Shown here piece by piece: positions 1 through 8,810 of a DNA stretch of 64,000 bases (position 1 is the first letter of the stretch; every line of letters begins with the position of its first letter). A program made the translations under genes and the position numbers. Origin of the DNA: Streptomyces kronopolitis (GTDB taxonomy: Bacteria; Actinomycetota; Actinomycetes; Streptomycetales; Streptomycetaceae). The DNA lies in contig NZ_BMND01000007.1 of NCBI RefSeq assembly GCF_014646275.1, positions 1-64,000 on the forward strand, read 5' to 3'. The notes below the pieces were generated by a model. It was not told where the DNA came from. It ran no database searches and saw nothing but the letters and a program-made list of their open reading frames with translations.

Positions 1-687
1 CTGGTCGGCCGGGGCTGTCAGGACCGCCTACGCAGCCGAGGTGGCCAGTCGATCATGACCCTATTCCGCACCAGTGAATATCCGAACCTGCCGATACCGG
101 CGGCCGAACGGTCCGTGGGCGCCTTTGACCCCGCCCCGCGCTCCTCGTCGCAGCCGGCCTCGTCCTCGTCCGCCGCCGCGGCGACGAACGGCCCGCCGGG
201 CGGGGCCGGGCGGCAGCTGGTCGTCGATGTGACGGGCAAGGTCCGGCACCCCGGAATTCACCGGATGCCGCCGGGATCGCGGGTGATCGACGCGCTGCAG
301 GCCGCCGGCGGAGTGTTGCGCGGGGCGAACCTCCGTGGGCTCAACCGGGCCCGGCGGCTGACCGACGGCGAGCAGATCGTGGTCGGTGCGCCCGGTGGTG
401 GGGCCGGTGCCGGCGGCGGGCCGGGTGCCGCCGACGAGGGGGCCGGGGGTTCGGGAAGCGGCGGTGGGGGACCCGGTGGCGGAGGCGGTCCCGGAGGTCC
501 GGTCAGCCTGAGTTCGGCGACCGAGCAGCAGCTCGACTCCCTCCCCGGGGTGGGGCCCGTGCTGGCCCGCCACATCATCGAATTCCGCACCCAGCACGGC
601 GGATTCACCTCGGTGGAACAGCTCCGCCAGGTGACCGGCATCGGTGATCGCCGGTTCGCCGATCTGCGCCCCTTGGTGGAGCCGTGA
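1..687 (+). CDS. comEA: ComEA family helix-hairpin-helix DNA-binding protein (5' end outside window)
   Basis: ComEA is the DNA receptor of competence-type DNA uptake. The reading frame is open back to the window edge, so the true start and the expected N-terminal membrane helix probably lie upstream; the first internal ATG is at 55. An SLBB-type domain (VVDVTGKVRHPG onward) follows a Ser/Ala/Pro-rich linker. A Gly-rich spacer leads to a C-terminal pair of helix-hairpin-helix motifs with the diagnostic LPGVGPVLARHI and VTGIGDRRF segments. The stop overlaps the comEC start (GTGA at 684-687), so the two are translationally coupled. Family assignment is secure. Whether streptomycetes use it for natural transformation is not known from sequence. 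Confidence 0.88.
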   Translation: MVGRGCQDRLRSRGGQSIMTLFRTSEYPNLPIPAAERSVGAFDPAPRSSSQPASSSSAAAATNGPPGGAGRQLVVDVTGKVRHPGIHRMPPGSRVIDALQAAGGVLRGANLRGLNRARRLTDGEQIVVGAPGGGAGAGGGPGAADEGAGGSGSGGGGPGGGGGPGGPVSLSSATEQQLDSLPGVGPVLARHIIEFRTQHGGFTSVEQLRQVTGIGDRRFADLRPLVEP

Positions 688-3600
688 CCGCTCCCCGCGC
701 CACCGTGCACGCCCGGGCGGTCTCGCGGCACGGCTCCTCGGACCCGCACGAGGAGGGCCCGGTCGATCTGCGGCTTGTCGCGCCCGCGCTGGCGGCCTGG
801 GCGGCCGCGGCGATCGGCCTGGGCATGCCCGGTGGGGGAGCGGTGGTGGCGGTGGGCGTGGCCGTGCTGCTCGCGGCGGGCGTGTGGTGGGTGGCCGTGG
901 TGCGGTTCGGGGCGGGGCGGGGCACAGAGGCGGACGGGGAGGACGAGGGCCCGACGCGGGCCGACTGCGAGGGGGCGGGAGAGGCCGATACCGAGGGGCC
1001 GGGATCGGCGGATGGCGGTGGGCGAGGCGTGGTTGCCGCCCGCGGGAGGGGAGATCGGGCGTTTTCTCTCCGTTCTCTCCGCATCCGGTCCGCGGGGGCG
1101 TTGACGGCCCTGGCGGCGCTGCTGTTGTGTGCCGGGGCGGGGGCCGCGTCAGCGGCGTTGCACGTGGCGGATGTGCGGCGGGGGCCGCTGCCGGCCCTGG
1201 CGGAGCAGTTCGGGCAGGTCACGGCCGAGCTGGAGGTGACCGGCGACCCCCGGCTGACCCGCCCCAAGGTGCGGGGCTCGCAACGCACGCCCCCAGTGCT
1301 GGTGTTTACCGCCGAGGCCGTGCGCGTCACGGCGCCCCACGGCACGGTCACCGCGGTCCGCACGCCGGTCCTGGTCGTCGTGCAGCAGCGCGGAGGGAGC
1401 GGTAAGGAGGGCGGGGGAGCCTCGAACCAGCCGGGCCCGGCGCACCGTGACGCGGCTCGCGAGAGTCCCTGGTCGGCCTGGCGCGGGCTGCTGCCCTCGA
1501 CCCGCATCCGGGTGGTGGCGCGCGCCGCGCCGCCGCTGTCCCCGGCCGATCAGGTCGGAGCCGTGCTGCGGGTCACCGCCGGCGCGTCACCGGTCAAGGT
1601 CGGTGCGCCCACCGCCCTGGAGCGGCTGGCGGGCAGCCTGCGGGCGGGACTGCGCGAGGCCACCGACGGGTTGAGCCCCGATGCCCGGGCGCTGCTGCCC
1701 GGGCTCGTCGTGGGAGACACCTCGCGCGTGCCGCCGGATCTCGACGATGCCTTCCGCGCCACCGATCTGACGCATCTACTCGCCGTATCGGGCAGCAATC
1801 TGACGATCGTGCTCGCCCTGCTGATCGGGCCGCCGCACCTCGCGACGCGTGCCGAGCGCCGCGGGCTGGCGCCGCGCCTGGGGCTGTCGTTGCGCGGCAC
1901 GGCAGTGGTGGGAGGCGCGATCGCGCTGGCCTTCGTCGTGGTGTGCCGCCCGGATCCGAGCGTGCTGCGGGCCGCCGTCTGCGGGCTGATCACACTGCTC
2001 GCGATCGGCACCGGCCGCCGCCGCTCCCTGCTGCCCGCGCTCGCCGCCGCGGTCCTGCTGCTGGTGCTCTACGACCCCTGGCTCGCCCGCAGCTACGGCT
2101 TTCTGCTGTCCGTTCTGGCGACCGGCGCCCTGCTGCTGCTGGCACCGCGCTGGAGCGCCGCCCTGCGACGGCGCCGGGTCCCGCCCCGGATCGCCGAGGT
2201 GATCGCCGCCGCGGCCGCTGCCCAGGCGGTCTGCGCACCCGTCGTCGCCGTGCTGGCGGCCCGGGTGGGCCTGGTGGCCGTGCCCTGCAATCTGCTGGCC
2301 GAACTCGCCGTGGGGCCCGCGACGGTGCTGGGCTTCGCCGCGCTCGCCGCCGCCCTCGTCGTGCTGCCGGTCGCCCGGGCGCTTGCCTGGTGCGCGGGCT
2401 GGCCCGCCGAGTGGATCGCCGGCGTGGCCCGTACGGGGGCGGGGCTGCCGGGGGCCGATATCGAGTGGCCGGGGGGCTGGGCCGGTGGGCTGATGCTGGC
2501 GGTCGTGCTGGTGGTCCTGGTGCCCGTGGGGCGCCGATTGTCGCGCCGCCCCTGGCTGTGTGTGCTCTGCGCGCTGGCGATGATCCTCGCGGTCTGCCGC
2601 CCCGCCCCGTTCACCCGCGTCATCACCGGCTGGCCACCGCCCGGGTGGCGCGCGGTGGTCTGCGACGTGGGGCAGGGCGACGGCCTGGTGCTGGCCGCCG
2701 GGGACGGTACGGCGCTGGTGGTGGACACCGGTCCGGAGCCTCGCGCCATCGACCGCTGCCTCACCGAACTGGGCGTCCGCCGCATCCCCCTGCTCGTCCT
2801 GACACATTTTCACGCCGACCATGTGGACGGGCTTCCCGGCGCGCTCCGCGGCCGCTCGGTCGGCGCGATCGAGACCACGACGCTGGACGATCCGCCCGGC
2901 CAGGCGCAGTTCGTGCGCAGCACGGCTGCCGCGGCCGGGGTCCCGATCGTCCGCGCCGCAACGGGCGAGCGACGCCGCCTGGGGCCACTGACCTGGGAAG
3001 TCCTGTGGCCACCGGCTCCTCCTGACCTCCCCGGCCCCCACGGCCCTGGCGTCCCGGGTAGCCCCGGTGTCCCCGGCAGCCAGGCGCCCGGCCCCGAGGG
3101 CAGCGCCGGTTCCGAAGCCGTCGACGGCCCGAACGACTCCAGCGTCACCCTGCTCGTCCGTACGCACGGGCTGACGATCCTGCTGCTCGGCGACCTCGAA
3201 CCGCCCGCACAGCGAGCGTTGTTGGAGGCCCATCCGGAGCTGGGCGCGGTCGATGTCCTGAAGGTGGCGCACCACGGCTCCGCCTATCAGGACCCGCTGC
3301 TGATACACCGGCTGTCGCCCCGGCTGGCGCTGATCTCCTGCGGTACCGACAACCCGTACGGCCATCCGGCCCTCGGCACCCTCACGGCCCTGCGGGCCCA
3401 GGGCGTCCGGTTACTGCGTACGGACACCGACGGCGCCATCGCGGTCCTGGGCACCACCGACAGGCTCTCCACGACGGTGAGCGGGCACCTCAGCCTGATA
3501 CCGCAGACCGGCGGTCGGAGAAGCCGTGCGGGTCCGCCGGCCGCTCGCCGGGACGGGGCGATGCGGGCCGCCGGGTGGGAGAGATGTCCGGGCCCGGTAG

Positions 3601-3779
3601 GGGCCCGTAGGTCCGGTGCGGGTCCGGCCCGTGGCGGTAGGCCTCGTGGCAGGAAGGCAGGAAGGCAGGAAGGCAGGAAGGCAGGAAGGCAGGAAGGCAG
3701 GAAGGCAGGCAGGGCCCGGGCCGGGCCGGAGCACGCGGACCCGGACGATCAAGGGAGTTCGACGAAAGGGGATCTATAG
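684..3779 (+). CDS. comEC: ComEC/Rec2 family DNA internalisation protein
   Basis: Predicted inner-membrane channel for single-stranded DNA import. The GTG start at 684 overlaps the comEA stop. The 1031-residue protein has an N-terminal hydrophobic and charged extension, a DUF4131-like region, a central multi-helix Competence domain (containing DLTHLLAVSGSNL) and a C-terminal metallo-beta-lactamase domain with DVGQGDG and LTHFHADHVDG. Two oddities. Codon 910 (3411-3413) is TTA, the rare leucine codon read by the bldA tRNA in Streptomyces. The last ~50 codons run through seven copies of an 8-bp repeat, giving a Gly/Arg/Lys/Gln/Glu tail unlike the rest of the family; the ancestral stop may have been earlier. 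Confidence 0.9.
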   Translation: MTAPRATVHARAVSRHGSSDPHEEGPVDLRLVAPALAAWAAAAIGLGMPGGGAVVAVGVAVLLAAGVWWVAVVRFGAGRGTEADGEDEGPTRADCEGAGEADTEGPGSADGGGRGVVAARGRGDRAFSLRSLRIRSAGALTALAALLLCAGAGAASAALHVADVRRGPLPALAEQFGQVTAELEVTGDPRLTRPKVRGSQRTPPVLVFTAEAVRVTAPHGTVTAVRTPVLVVVQQRGGSGKEGGGASNQPGPAHRDAARESPWSAWRGLLPSTRIRVVARAAPPLSPADQVGAVLRVTAGASPVKVGAPTALERLAGSLRAGLREATDGLSPDARALLPGLVVGDTSRVPPDLDDAFRATDLTHLLAVSGSNLTIVLALLIGPPHLATRAERRGLAPRLGLSLRGTAVVGGAIALAFVVVCRPDPSVLRAAVCGLITLLAIGTGRRRSLLPALAAAVLLLVLYDPWLARSYGFLLSVLATGALLLLAPRWSAALRRRRVPPRIAEVIAAAAAAQAVCAPVVAVLAARVGLVAVPCNLLAELAVGPATVLGFAALAAALVVLPVARALAWCAGWPAEWIAGVARTGAGLPGADIEWPGGWAGGLMLAVVLVVLVPVGRRLSRRPWLCVLCALAMILAVCRPAPFTRVITGWPPPGWRAVVCDVGQGDGLVLAAGDGTALVVDTGPEPRAIDRCLTELGVRRIPLLVLTHFHADHVDGLPGALRGRSVGAIETTTLDDPPGQAQFVRSTAAAAGVPIVRAATGERRRLGPLTWEVLWPPAPPDLPGPHGPGVPGSPGVPGSQAPGPEGSAGSEAVDGPNDSSVTLLVRTHGLTILLLGDLEPPAQRALLEAHPELGAVDVLKVAHHGSAYQDPLLIHRLSPRLALISCGTDNPYGHPALGTLTALRAQGVRLLRTDTDGAIAVLGTTDRLSTTVSGHLSLIPQTGGRRSRAGPPAARRDGAMRAAGWERCPGPVGARRSGAGPARGGRPRGRKAGRQEGRKAGRQEGRKAGRARAGPEHADPDDQGSSTKGDL
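3651..3706 (+). repeat. Seven perfect tandem copies of AGGAAGGC inside the 3' end of comEC
   Basis: Seven head-to-tail copies of the octamer AGGAAGGC, followed by a degenerate partial copy. Because 8 is not a multiple of 3, the encoded peptide repeats every three units (eight residues, RKAGRQEG). Gain or loss of one unit would change the reading frame of the ComEC tail and its stop codon. Confidence 0.95.
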
Positions 3780-3889
3780 ACTCTGGATCGTGGCGGACCG
3801 GCCCACGCCCGCCCCCCCGGTCGAGGGTTCGTTCGAGTCGTCGTGACGGTGCCGGAGCCGTCATCGGTTCGCCCTGGAGAGGACGCCTG

Positions 3890-4687
3890 ATGGACACCGC
3901 CGCAGTCGATGCCTACCTCGATCGGATAGGCGCCGCCCGCCCCGCATCCCCCGACGCCGAGGCGTTGCGGGCGCTGCACCTGCGTCATCTGCGCACCGTC
4001 CCCTTCGAGAACCTCTCCCTCCACCTCGGCGAGGAGGTCGTGCTCGCGGAACGTCCGCTGCTGGACAAGATCGTCGGAGCCCGGCGTGGCGGCTTCTGCT
4101 ACGAGCTCAACGGTGCCTTCGCCATGCTGCTGGGCGCACTCGGCTACGAGGTCGAGCTGTTGTCCGCCCGCGTCTTCGGCCCTGACGGGCTCGGCATCCC
4201 GTACGACCACCTCGTGTTGCGCGTGGTGGCCCCGGACGGGCCGTGGCTCGCCGATGTCGGCTTCGGCCGGCACTGTCACTTTCCGCTCCGCTGGGACAGC
4301 CGTGCCGAGCAGCCCGAGCCGGGCGGGGTGTTCCGGATCGAGGAGACGGCCCAGGGGGATCTCGATGTCCTGCGGGACGGCTCCCCGCAGTACCGCGTGG
4401 AGCAACGCCTGCGCGTGCTCAAGGACTTCGAGGCGGGCTGCTGGTGGCACCGCACCTCGCCCCGGTCGCACTTCACACAGTCCCTGGTGTGCTCCCGGCT
4501 GACGGAGACCGGGCGGATCACGCTCTCCGGCCGGACACTCGTGCGCACCGGGGCGGACGGCGATCGCGAGGAGCGTCAGCTGGGTGAGGGCGAGGTCCTC
4601 GCCGCGTACCGCGAGCACTTCGGGATCGTGCTGGAGCGGGAGCCCGTGGTCGGCGAGGCCGTGGGCGGCGAGTCCACGGCGGGGTGA
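3890..4687 (+). CDS. nat: Arylamine N-acetyltransferase
   Basis: Cytosolic enzyme that transfers an acetyl group from acetyl-CoA to arylamines, hydrazines or aminobenzoate-type acyl acceptors. The 265-residue length is typical. The catalytic triad is visible: Cys70 in RRGGFCYELNG, His107 in PYDHLVL and Asp122 in LADVGFG. An RBS-like GGAGAGG precedes the ATG. The gene is separated from comEC by 110 bp and followed by a repeat-rich gap, so it is probably monocistronic. Some Streptomyces homologues act in antibiotic assembly (amide formation on aminohydroxybenzoate starters), but no biosynthetic genes surround this one. Confidence 0.92.
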   Translation: MDTAAVDAYLDRIGAARPASPDAEALRALHLRHLRTVPFENLSLHLGEEVVLAERPLLDKIVGARRGGFCYELNGAFAMLLGALGYEVELLSARVFGPDGLGIPYDHLVLRVVAPDGPWLADVGFGRHCHFPLRWDSRAEQPEPGGVFRIEETAQGDLDVLRDGSPQYRVEQRLRVLKDFEAGCWWHRTSPRSHFTQSLVCSRLTETGRITLSGRTLVRTGADGDREERQLGEGEVLAAYREHFGIVLEREPVVGEAVGGESTAG

Positions 4688-4780
4688 GGCGCGGGCGGGT
4701 GAGGCTGAGGGCTCCCCGGGTGTGGTTCCCCAGACGCCCGCTGTGGCCGCCCAAGTGGTGTCCCCGGGCGCCTCACAGCC

Positions 4781-4898
4781 TCCGGAGACTCACTCGGCCC
4801 CGGGAGACACTCGCCCCCGGAGTCTGACTCGCTCTCGGAAGTCACTCGGCCTTGCGCTCGCCCCGGAGGCTCACTCGCCCCCGGAAGTCACTCTGCCT
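4781..4898. repeat. Imperfect ~19-bp tandem repeats
   Basis: About six degenerate units built around CCGGAGnCTCACTCGcCC lie head to tail between the acetyltransferase gene and the small minus-strand gene, and the last unit runs over that gene's stop codon at 4888. No protein or RNA function is evident. Confidence 0.7.
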
Positions 4899-5181
4899 CG
4901 CGCCAGCCCTCGTGTTCGGCCGCGAGGTCGTGCAGCTGCTCCGGATCGTGGGCGGCGTCCGGGTCCTCGACCACCACCAGCCATTGGGCGTCCTCGGCAT
5001 CGTCCTCGCCGGCCAGGGCGTCCCGTACGAGCTGAGGTTCCTCGGCGAGGCCGAAGCGCTCCGTCAGGGCTTCGGCCACCTCCTCCGCCGCGTCGCGGTC
5101 GGGAAGTACCAGCACGTGCCGTTCATGTCGTACGTGCTGGTCGTGCCGTTCGTGCGGTGGGTGTGGGACAGCATCGTTCAC
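4888..5181 (-). CDS. Small acidic protein of unknown function
   Basis: A 97-residue protein with a GTG start. The N-terminus is His-rich (HPPHERHDQHVRHERHV), followed by an alpha/beta-looking stretch with a hydrophobic strand (HVLVLP), a helix (AAEEVAEALTERFGL), a very acidic loop (AGEDDAEDAQW), a second strand (LVVVEDP) and an acidic C-terminus. The strand-helix-acidic loop-strand order is that of a small compact domain, and the opposite frames do not read as protein. It is divergent from holA, whose start is 120 bp away. I do not recognise the family; no signal peptide or membrane helix is present. Confidence 0.6.
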   Translation of the reverse strand: MNDAVPHPPHERHDQHVRHERHVLVLPDRDAAEEVAEALTERFGLAEEPQLVRDALAGEDDAEDAQWLVVVEDPDAAHDPEQLHDLAAEHEGWREAE

Positions 5182-5300
5182 CCGGCCATTGTCCGACAGG
5201 CGTGGGGGCGCGGACCGTCAGGGGGAGGGCGGGGCGTTCCGGCGGGGACGGCGGGCGGTCCGGGGCCGGTTGTCAGCGGGGCGTGGGATGCTGGACCGCG

Positions 5301-6284
5301 ATGGCCAGGAAGACAGCTCACGACGACCCGCTCGCCCCCGTCACGATCGCGGTGGGCCAGGAAGACCTGCTGCTCGACCGCGCGGTGCAGCAGGTGGTGG
5401 CGGCCGCCCGGGCGGCCGACGCGGACACCGATGTACGCGACCTCACCCTCGATCAGCTGCAGCCCGGCACCCTTGCCGAGCTGACCAGCCCGTCCCTGTT
5501 CGCCGAGCGCAAGGTCGTGGTGGTGCGCGCCTCCCAGGACCTGTCCGCCGACACCATCAAGGACGTCAAGGCGTATCTCGGCTCGCCCGCCGAGGAGATC
5601 ACGCTGGTGCTGCTGCACGCCGGCGGTGCCAAGGGGAAGGGCCTGCTGGACGCCGCGCGCAAGGTGGGTGCCCGGGAGATCGCCTGCCCCAAGATGACCA
5701 AGCCCGCCGACCGGCTGGCCTTCGTCCGGGGCGAGTTCCGCGCGGTCGGCCGCTCGGCGACGCCCGAGGCCTGTCAGTCTCTGGTCGATGCGATCGGCAG
5801 CGATCTGCGAGAGCTGGCCTCGGCCTGCTCGCAGCTGACTGCGGACATCGAGGGCACGATCGACGATGCCGTGGTCGCGCGCTACTACACGGGCCGGGCC
5901 GAGGCGTCGAGCTTCACCGTCGCGGACCGTGCCGTCGAGGGCCGGGCCGCCGAGGCGCTGGAGGCGCTGCGCTGGGCGATCTCCACCGGCGTCGCCCCCG
6001 TCATGATCACCAGCGCGCTCGCCCAGGGCGTCCGGGCCATCGGCAAGCTGGCCTCCGCCCCGCGCGGTGCGCGCCCCGGCGACCTCGCCCGCGAACTGGG
6101 CATGCCGCCCTGGAAGATCGACCGGGTGCGCCAGCAGATGCGCGGCTGGTCGGCGGACGGCGTGGCCACGGCGCTGCGCGCGGTGGCGGACGCCGATGCG
6201 GGCGTCAAGGGCGGCGGGGACGACCCGGGGTACGCCCTGGAGAAGGCCGTCGTGGTGATCGCCCGGGCGGCCCGCTCGCGCTGA
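5301..6284 (+). CDS. holA: DNA polymerase III subunit delta
   Basis: Subunit of the clamp-loader complex that opens the beta sliding clamp at primer-template junctions. From the ATG at 5301 the protein is 327 residues, the usual length. The upstream part of the open frame is Pro/Arg-rich noncoding translation, so this start is preferred. Recognisable features are VTIAVGQEDLLLDRAV at the N-terminus, LTSPSLFAERKVVVVR (the beta-interacting region) and the C-terminal helical collar (PPWKIDRVRQQ, YALEKAVVVIA). It stands alone. rpsT lies close by on the opposite strand, beyond one gene. Confidence 0.93.
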   Translation: MARKTAHDDPLAPVTIAVGQEDLLLDRAVQQVVAAARAADADTDVRDLTLDQLQPGTLAELTSPSLFAERKVVVVRASQDLSADTIKDVKAYLGSPAEEITLVLLHAGGAKGKGLLDAARKVGAREIACPKMTKPADRLAFVRGEFRAVGRSATPEACQSLVDAIGSDLRELASACSQLTADIEGTIDDAVVARYYTGRAEASSFTVADRAVEGRAAEALEALRWAISTGVAPVMITSALAQGVRAIGKLASAPRGARPGDLARELGMPPWKIDRVRQQMRGWSADGVATALRAVADADAGVKGGGDDPGYALEKAVVVIARAARSR

Positions 6285-6437
6285 GGCGCCATCACGCGGA
6301 GGCGTTCCGACCGAGTGACACGGCACTGGCCCCACGGGCGGCACCCGAGGAATCGCCGCCGCCGCCATCACTGAGCCGGGCCAAGCCAGGCCAGGCCGAG
6401 CCGGACCGTGGCCCCGCCCGGCCTCACCACGTGATCC

Positions 6438-7331
6438 CTACCGCGACCGCGTGTCCTGCAGCCGCTTGAGGGTCTCCGTCGCGCTGGTCTTCAGCATCGT
6501 CGCCACCTCGGCGGGGGTCGGCTGCTCGGCCGTGCTGCTGCTCGACGCATAGCTCGACCACGTCGACTGAAACGTCATCCAGCCGTCCCGGACGGCGAGG
6601 ATCACATACGAGCTGTCGCTGCTGCCGCCCGTGTCCTGCCGTGTCACGAGATAGGCCTCGTCGGCGATGCCCGGCACGGCCTCGACCGTATAGCGGGTCG
6701 ACGCGTCCTGTTTCTCGTACGAGCGGTAGCTGTCGGCGAACTCCGGTGCCGGGTCGGTCTTCTTGTGCAGCGTGACGGTGCTGTACATCCAGGTCGAGGA
6801 ATAGTCGGAGCTGCCGGCGTTCTGCGGCTCCAGTGACACGTTGCACGACATGGTGTCCATGGTGTTCTGCTGGGCGCCGGTGTGCTGCGGATTGGTGTCC
6901 TTGGCGGATGTACTCGCCTTGATCTTGAAGTGGGCGTTCTCGAACGGGGTCAGTGAGGTTTTCGCACACAGATCGCCGGTGTAGCCGTACCCGGCGAGGT
7001 CGGGTTCGGACTCGTCGGAGAAGCCGCCGGTGGCGAACAGTACCGACGCCCAGATCGCGGAGGCGGCGACGGCACCGCCGATCGCCCAGAGCCAGCCGCC
7101 CTTGCCATGGCCCGCCCCCTCACGAGCGCCGGGCTGCCCGGGCGGCGGAGCAGGAATGCCGCCCGCCGGATATCCGTATCCGCCGCCCGGCACTGGTGGC
7201 ACCTGCTGTGGGGGCTGTTGCGCGTACGGATTCTGCTGTGGGACTGCCGCATTCTGCGGCGCGGGCACCTGGCCGTAGGGGTTGGCCTGCGGCTGGGCGT
7301 ATGGATTGTTTTGTTCCCCCGATATGGACAT
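6438..7331 (-). CDS. Single-pass membrane protein with Pro/Gln-rich cytoplasmic tail
   Basis: A 297-residue protein of unknown function. Residues 1-75 are low-complexity Pro/Gln/Asn/Tyr/Gly with NPYAQP- and NPYGQ-like repeats and are predicted cytoplasmic. One transmembrane helix spans about 80-102 (GGWLWAIGGAVAASAIWASV). The rest should be extracytoplasmic and contains two cysteines (Cys122 and one in MSCNVSL) that could form a disulfide, plus many Ser/Thr residues. The layout recalls the many streptomycete proteins with a proline-rich tail, one helix and a sensor- or adhesin-like outer domain. No enzymatic motif is seen. Confidence 0.8.
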   Translation of the reverse strand: MSISGEQNNPYAQPQANPYGQVPAPQNAAVPQQNPYAQQPPQQVPPVPGGGYGYPAGGIPAPPPGQPGAREGAGHGKGGWLWAIGGAVAASAIWASVLFATGGFSDESEPDLAGYGYTGDLCAKTSLTPFENAHFKIKASTSAKDTNPQHTGAQQNTMDTMSCNVSLEPQNAGSSDYSSTWMYSTVTLHKKTDPAPEFADSYRSYEKQDASTRYTVEAVPGIADEAYLVTRQDTGGSSDSSYVILAVRDGWMTFQSTWSSYASSSSTAEQPTPAEVATMLKTSATETLKRLQDTRSR

Positions 7332-7471
7332 GGCCGAAGATTAGCCGACATCGCCGAAAACGAACCCGGCCAGGCAGACCTGATCCGGATATCCGAATGC
7401 AAGAGATGAACCAGGCGCATCAGATGCACACGGCGCACCAGATGCAAAAGGGCGCACCAGAAGCAATGCGT

Positions 7472-7544
7472 GCACCGCCAACAACGGGATGCACCGCCAA
7501 CAACGGGCCGCACCGCCCGCAACGGGCGCGTCGCCAACAACGGA
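7472..7544. repeat. Four imperfect 19-bp tandem repeats (GCACCGCCAACAACGGG core)
   Basis: Cores at 7472-7488 and 7491-7507 are identical; cores at 7510-7526 and 7528-7544 are degenerate. Further GCACCAGATGCA-like elements lie just upstream (about 7415-7450). Confidence 0.8.
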
Positions 7545-7763
7545 CGCATCGGATACGCCGCACAGACCAGACATCCCGAAAACACAACAAGGCCGCCGCA
7601 ATATCAGAAACCCCCACGCCCGGCCTCACACACCAACCCCCACACGCGATTCCCCCGCAGGCCCCGCACACGGAATCCCGCGCATACCTGCCCCCACGGG
7701 AAATCCCACGCACGATTTCCCCGCAACCCCGCAACCCCGCTGCCCCTCCTCCCTCCCATCACA

Positions 7764-7804
7764 AAAGCCCCGCCTCGTCCCTGGGGAAGGGAAGGCGGGG
7801 CTTT
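7764..7804 (-). terminator. Intrinsic terminator downstream of rpsT
   Basis: A 12-bp perfect stem (AAAGCCCCGCCT / AGGCGGGGCTTT) with a 17-nt loop. Read on the minus strand the stem runs into TTTTGT, consistent with ending the rpsT transcript about 220 bp after its stop codon. Confidence 0.8.
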
Positions 7805-8022
7805 CGTATCAAGCTGTATCGGCTTCGTCGGCGAAAAACGCCGGGCGAGCCGGGTGCGGCCGCACCCGCGTGGCGAACGCAGGCCGTGTGCGGCGCGGTG
7901 GTGCACCGGTCAGGGAGCGGAGAGAGGGGCCGCTGGGTCCCTGTCGGCAGGGTGTTGCAGATGTTGCTGGTGGAGGAAGCTCAGGCCTGGTCGGCCCGGT
8001 GACTTCGTACCGGAAGGGAAGG

Positions 8023-8289
8023 TCAGCCCTTGAGGGTCGCGACCTTCTTGGCCAGCGCCGACTTCTTGTTGGCGGCGGCGTTCTTGTGGATGACACCCTT
8101 GCTGACGGCCTTGTCGAGCTTCTTGGCAGCCTCGGCCTGGGCGGTGGCGGCCTTCTGCAGGTCGCCGGCCTCCACGGCCTCGCGGGTGCGACGGATCGCG
8201 GTCTTCAGAGTGGACTTGACAGCCTTGTTGCGCTGACGAGCCTTCTCGTTGGTCTTGATCCGCTTCATCTGGGACTTGATGTTCGCCAC
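8023..8289 (-). CDS. rpsT: 30S ribosomal protein S20
   Basis: Primary 16S rRNA-binding protein of the small subunit. The 88-residue, strongly basic protein begins [18 protein letters not shown] and keeps the family's helical, Lys/Ala-rich sequence ([30 protein letters not shown]). The start is GTG, preceded by an AAAAGG ribosome-binding site. The gene is divergent from lepA, the usual arrangement in actinobacteria, and ends in the intrinsic terminator at 7764-7804. Confidence 0.97.
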   Translation of the reverse strand: MANIKSQMKRIKTNEKARQRNKAVKSTLKTAIRRTREAVEAGDLQKAATAQAEAAKKLDKAVSKGVIHKNAAANKKSALAKKVATLKG

Positions 8290-8810
8290 GAAAGAGCCTT
8301 TTCAGGTTCGTTGGAGTTTCGAGTTGCGCCTCGTACGAGAGAGGGCACGAAGCGCAGTGGACCAGGCTACCAGCAGGGTCTTCGGCCACCCAAACCGGAC
8401 CGGACCCGCCGCCCGGCCCGCCTCACCCGGCCCGCCCCGAGCCCCTCAAGCGAGCCCCTCAAGCGGCCCGGCACATCCCGCCCCCGAGCCCCTCAAGCAA
8501 CCCGGCCCGCCCCCGAGCCGCCCAAAGCAACCCGGCCCGGCCCCCGCAGCCCGCCCCGCCTCGCCCGGCCTCCCCGGAGCCACCCGAGCCCCCCCCCGCA
8601 CAGACCACTCCCCCCGCCCCACCGAAGAGACCCCGTCCCCCCGAAACGCCCCGCCCCCACACCACTGCCCCCGCCTCCGCCGCCCCCTCCCGGAACCCCC
8701 GGATCGCCCCCGGCCCGCCCAAACCGGACCGAGGCCGTCGCGCATGGGACCATGGGGGAGACGTCACATACCCGAGTCCCGCCTACCCGCGTTCACTGAA
8801 TGGACCCTGC
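8290..8810. other. C-rich, gene-free spacer between rpsT and lepA
   Basis: About 520 bp between two divergent translation genes. From about 8390 to 8740 the plus strand is extremely C-rich with almost no G-runs, and contains repeated CCCCGAGCCCCTCAAGC-type units (8430-8530). The open frames across it are composition artefacts. It must hold the promoters for both genes, but I cannot place them with confidence. Confidence 0.65.

Larger units (their letters stand above)
7332..8022. other. Gene-free gap holding tandem repeats and a terminator
   Basis: About 690 bp between the start of the membrane-protein gene and the rpsT stop. It is less GC-rich than its surroundings and rich in CACC/CAAC runs. 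It contains the 19-bp repeats at 7472-7544, an intrinsic terminator at 7764-7804 and a perfect 16-bp palindrome (GGGTGCGGCCGCACCC) at 7852-7867. No open frame here reads like a real protein. Confidence 0.7.

Noticed and set aside
1776..3365. Long open frame on the minus strand across comEC (529 codons)
   Set aside because: Its translation is Gln/Arg/Gly/His-rich with no domain, and it lies antisense to a well-supported gene; long antisense frames are usual in high-GC DNA.
4584..5300. N-terminal extension of the holA frame
   Set aside because: Pro/Arg/Ser-rich translation across the repeats; holA family proteins start near the ATG at 5301.
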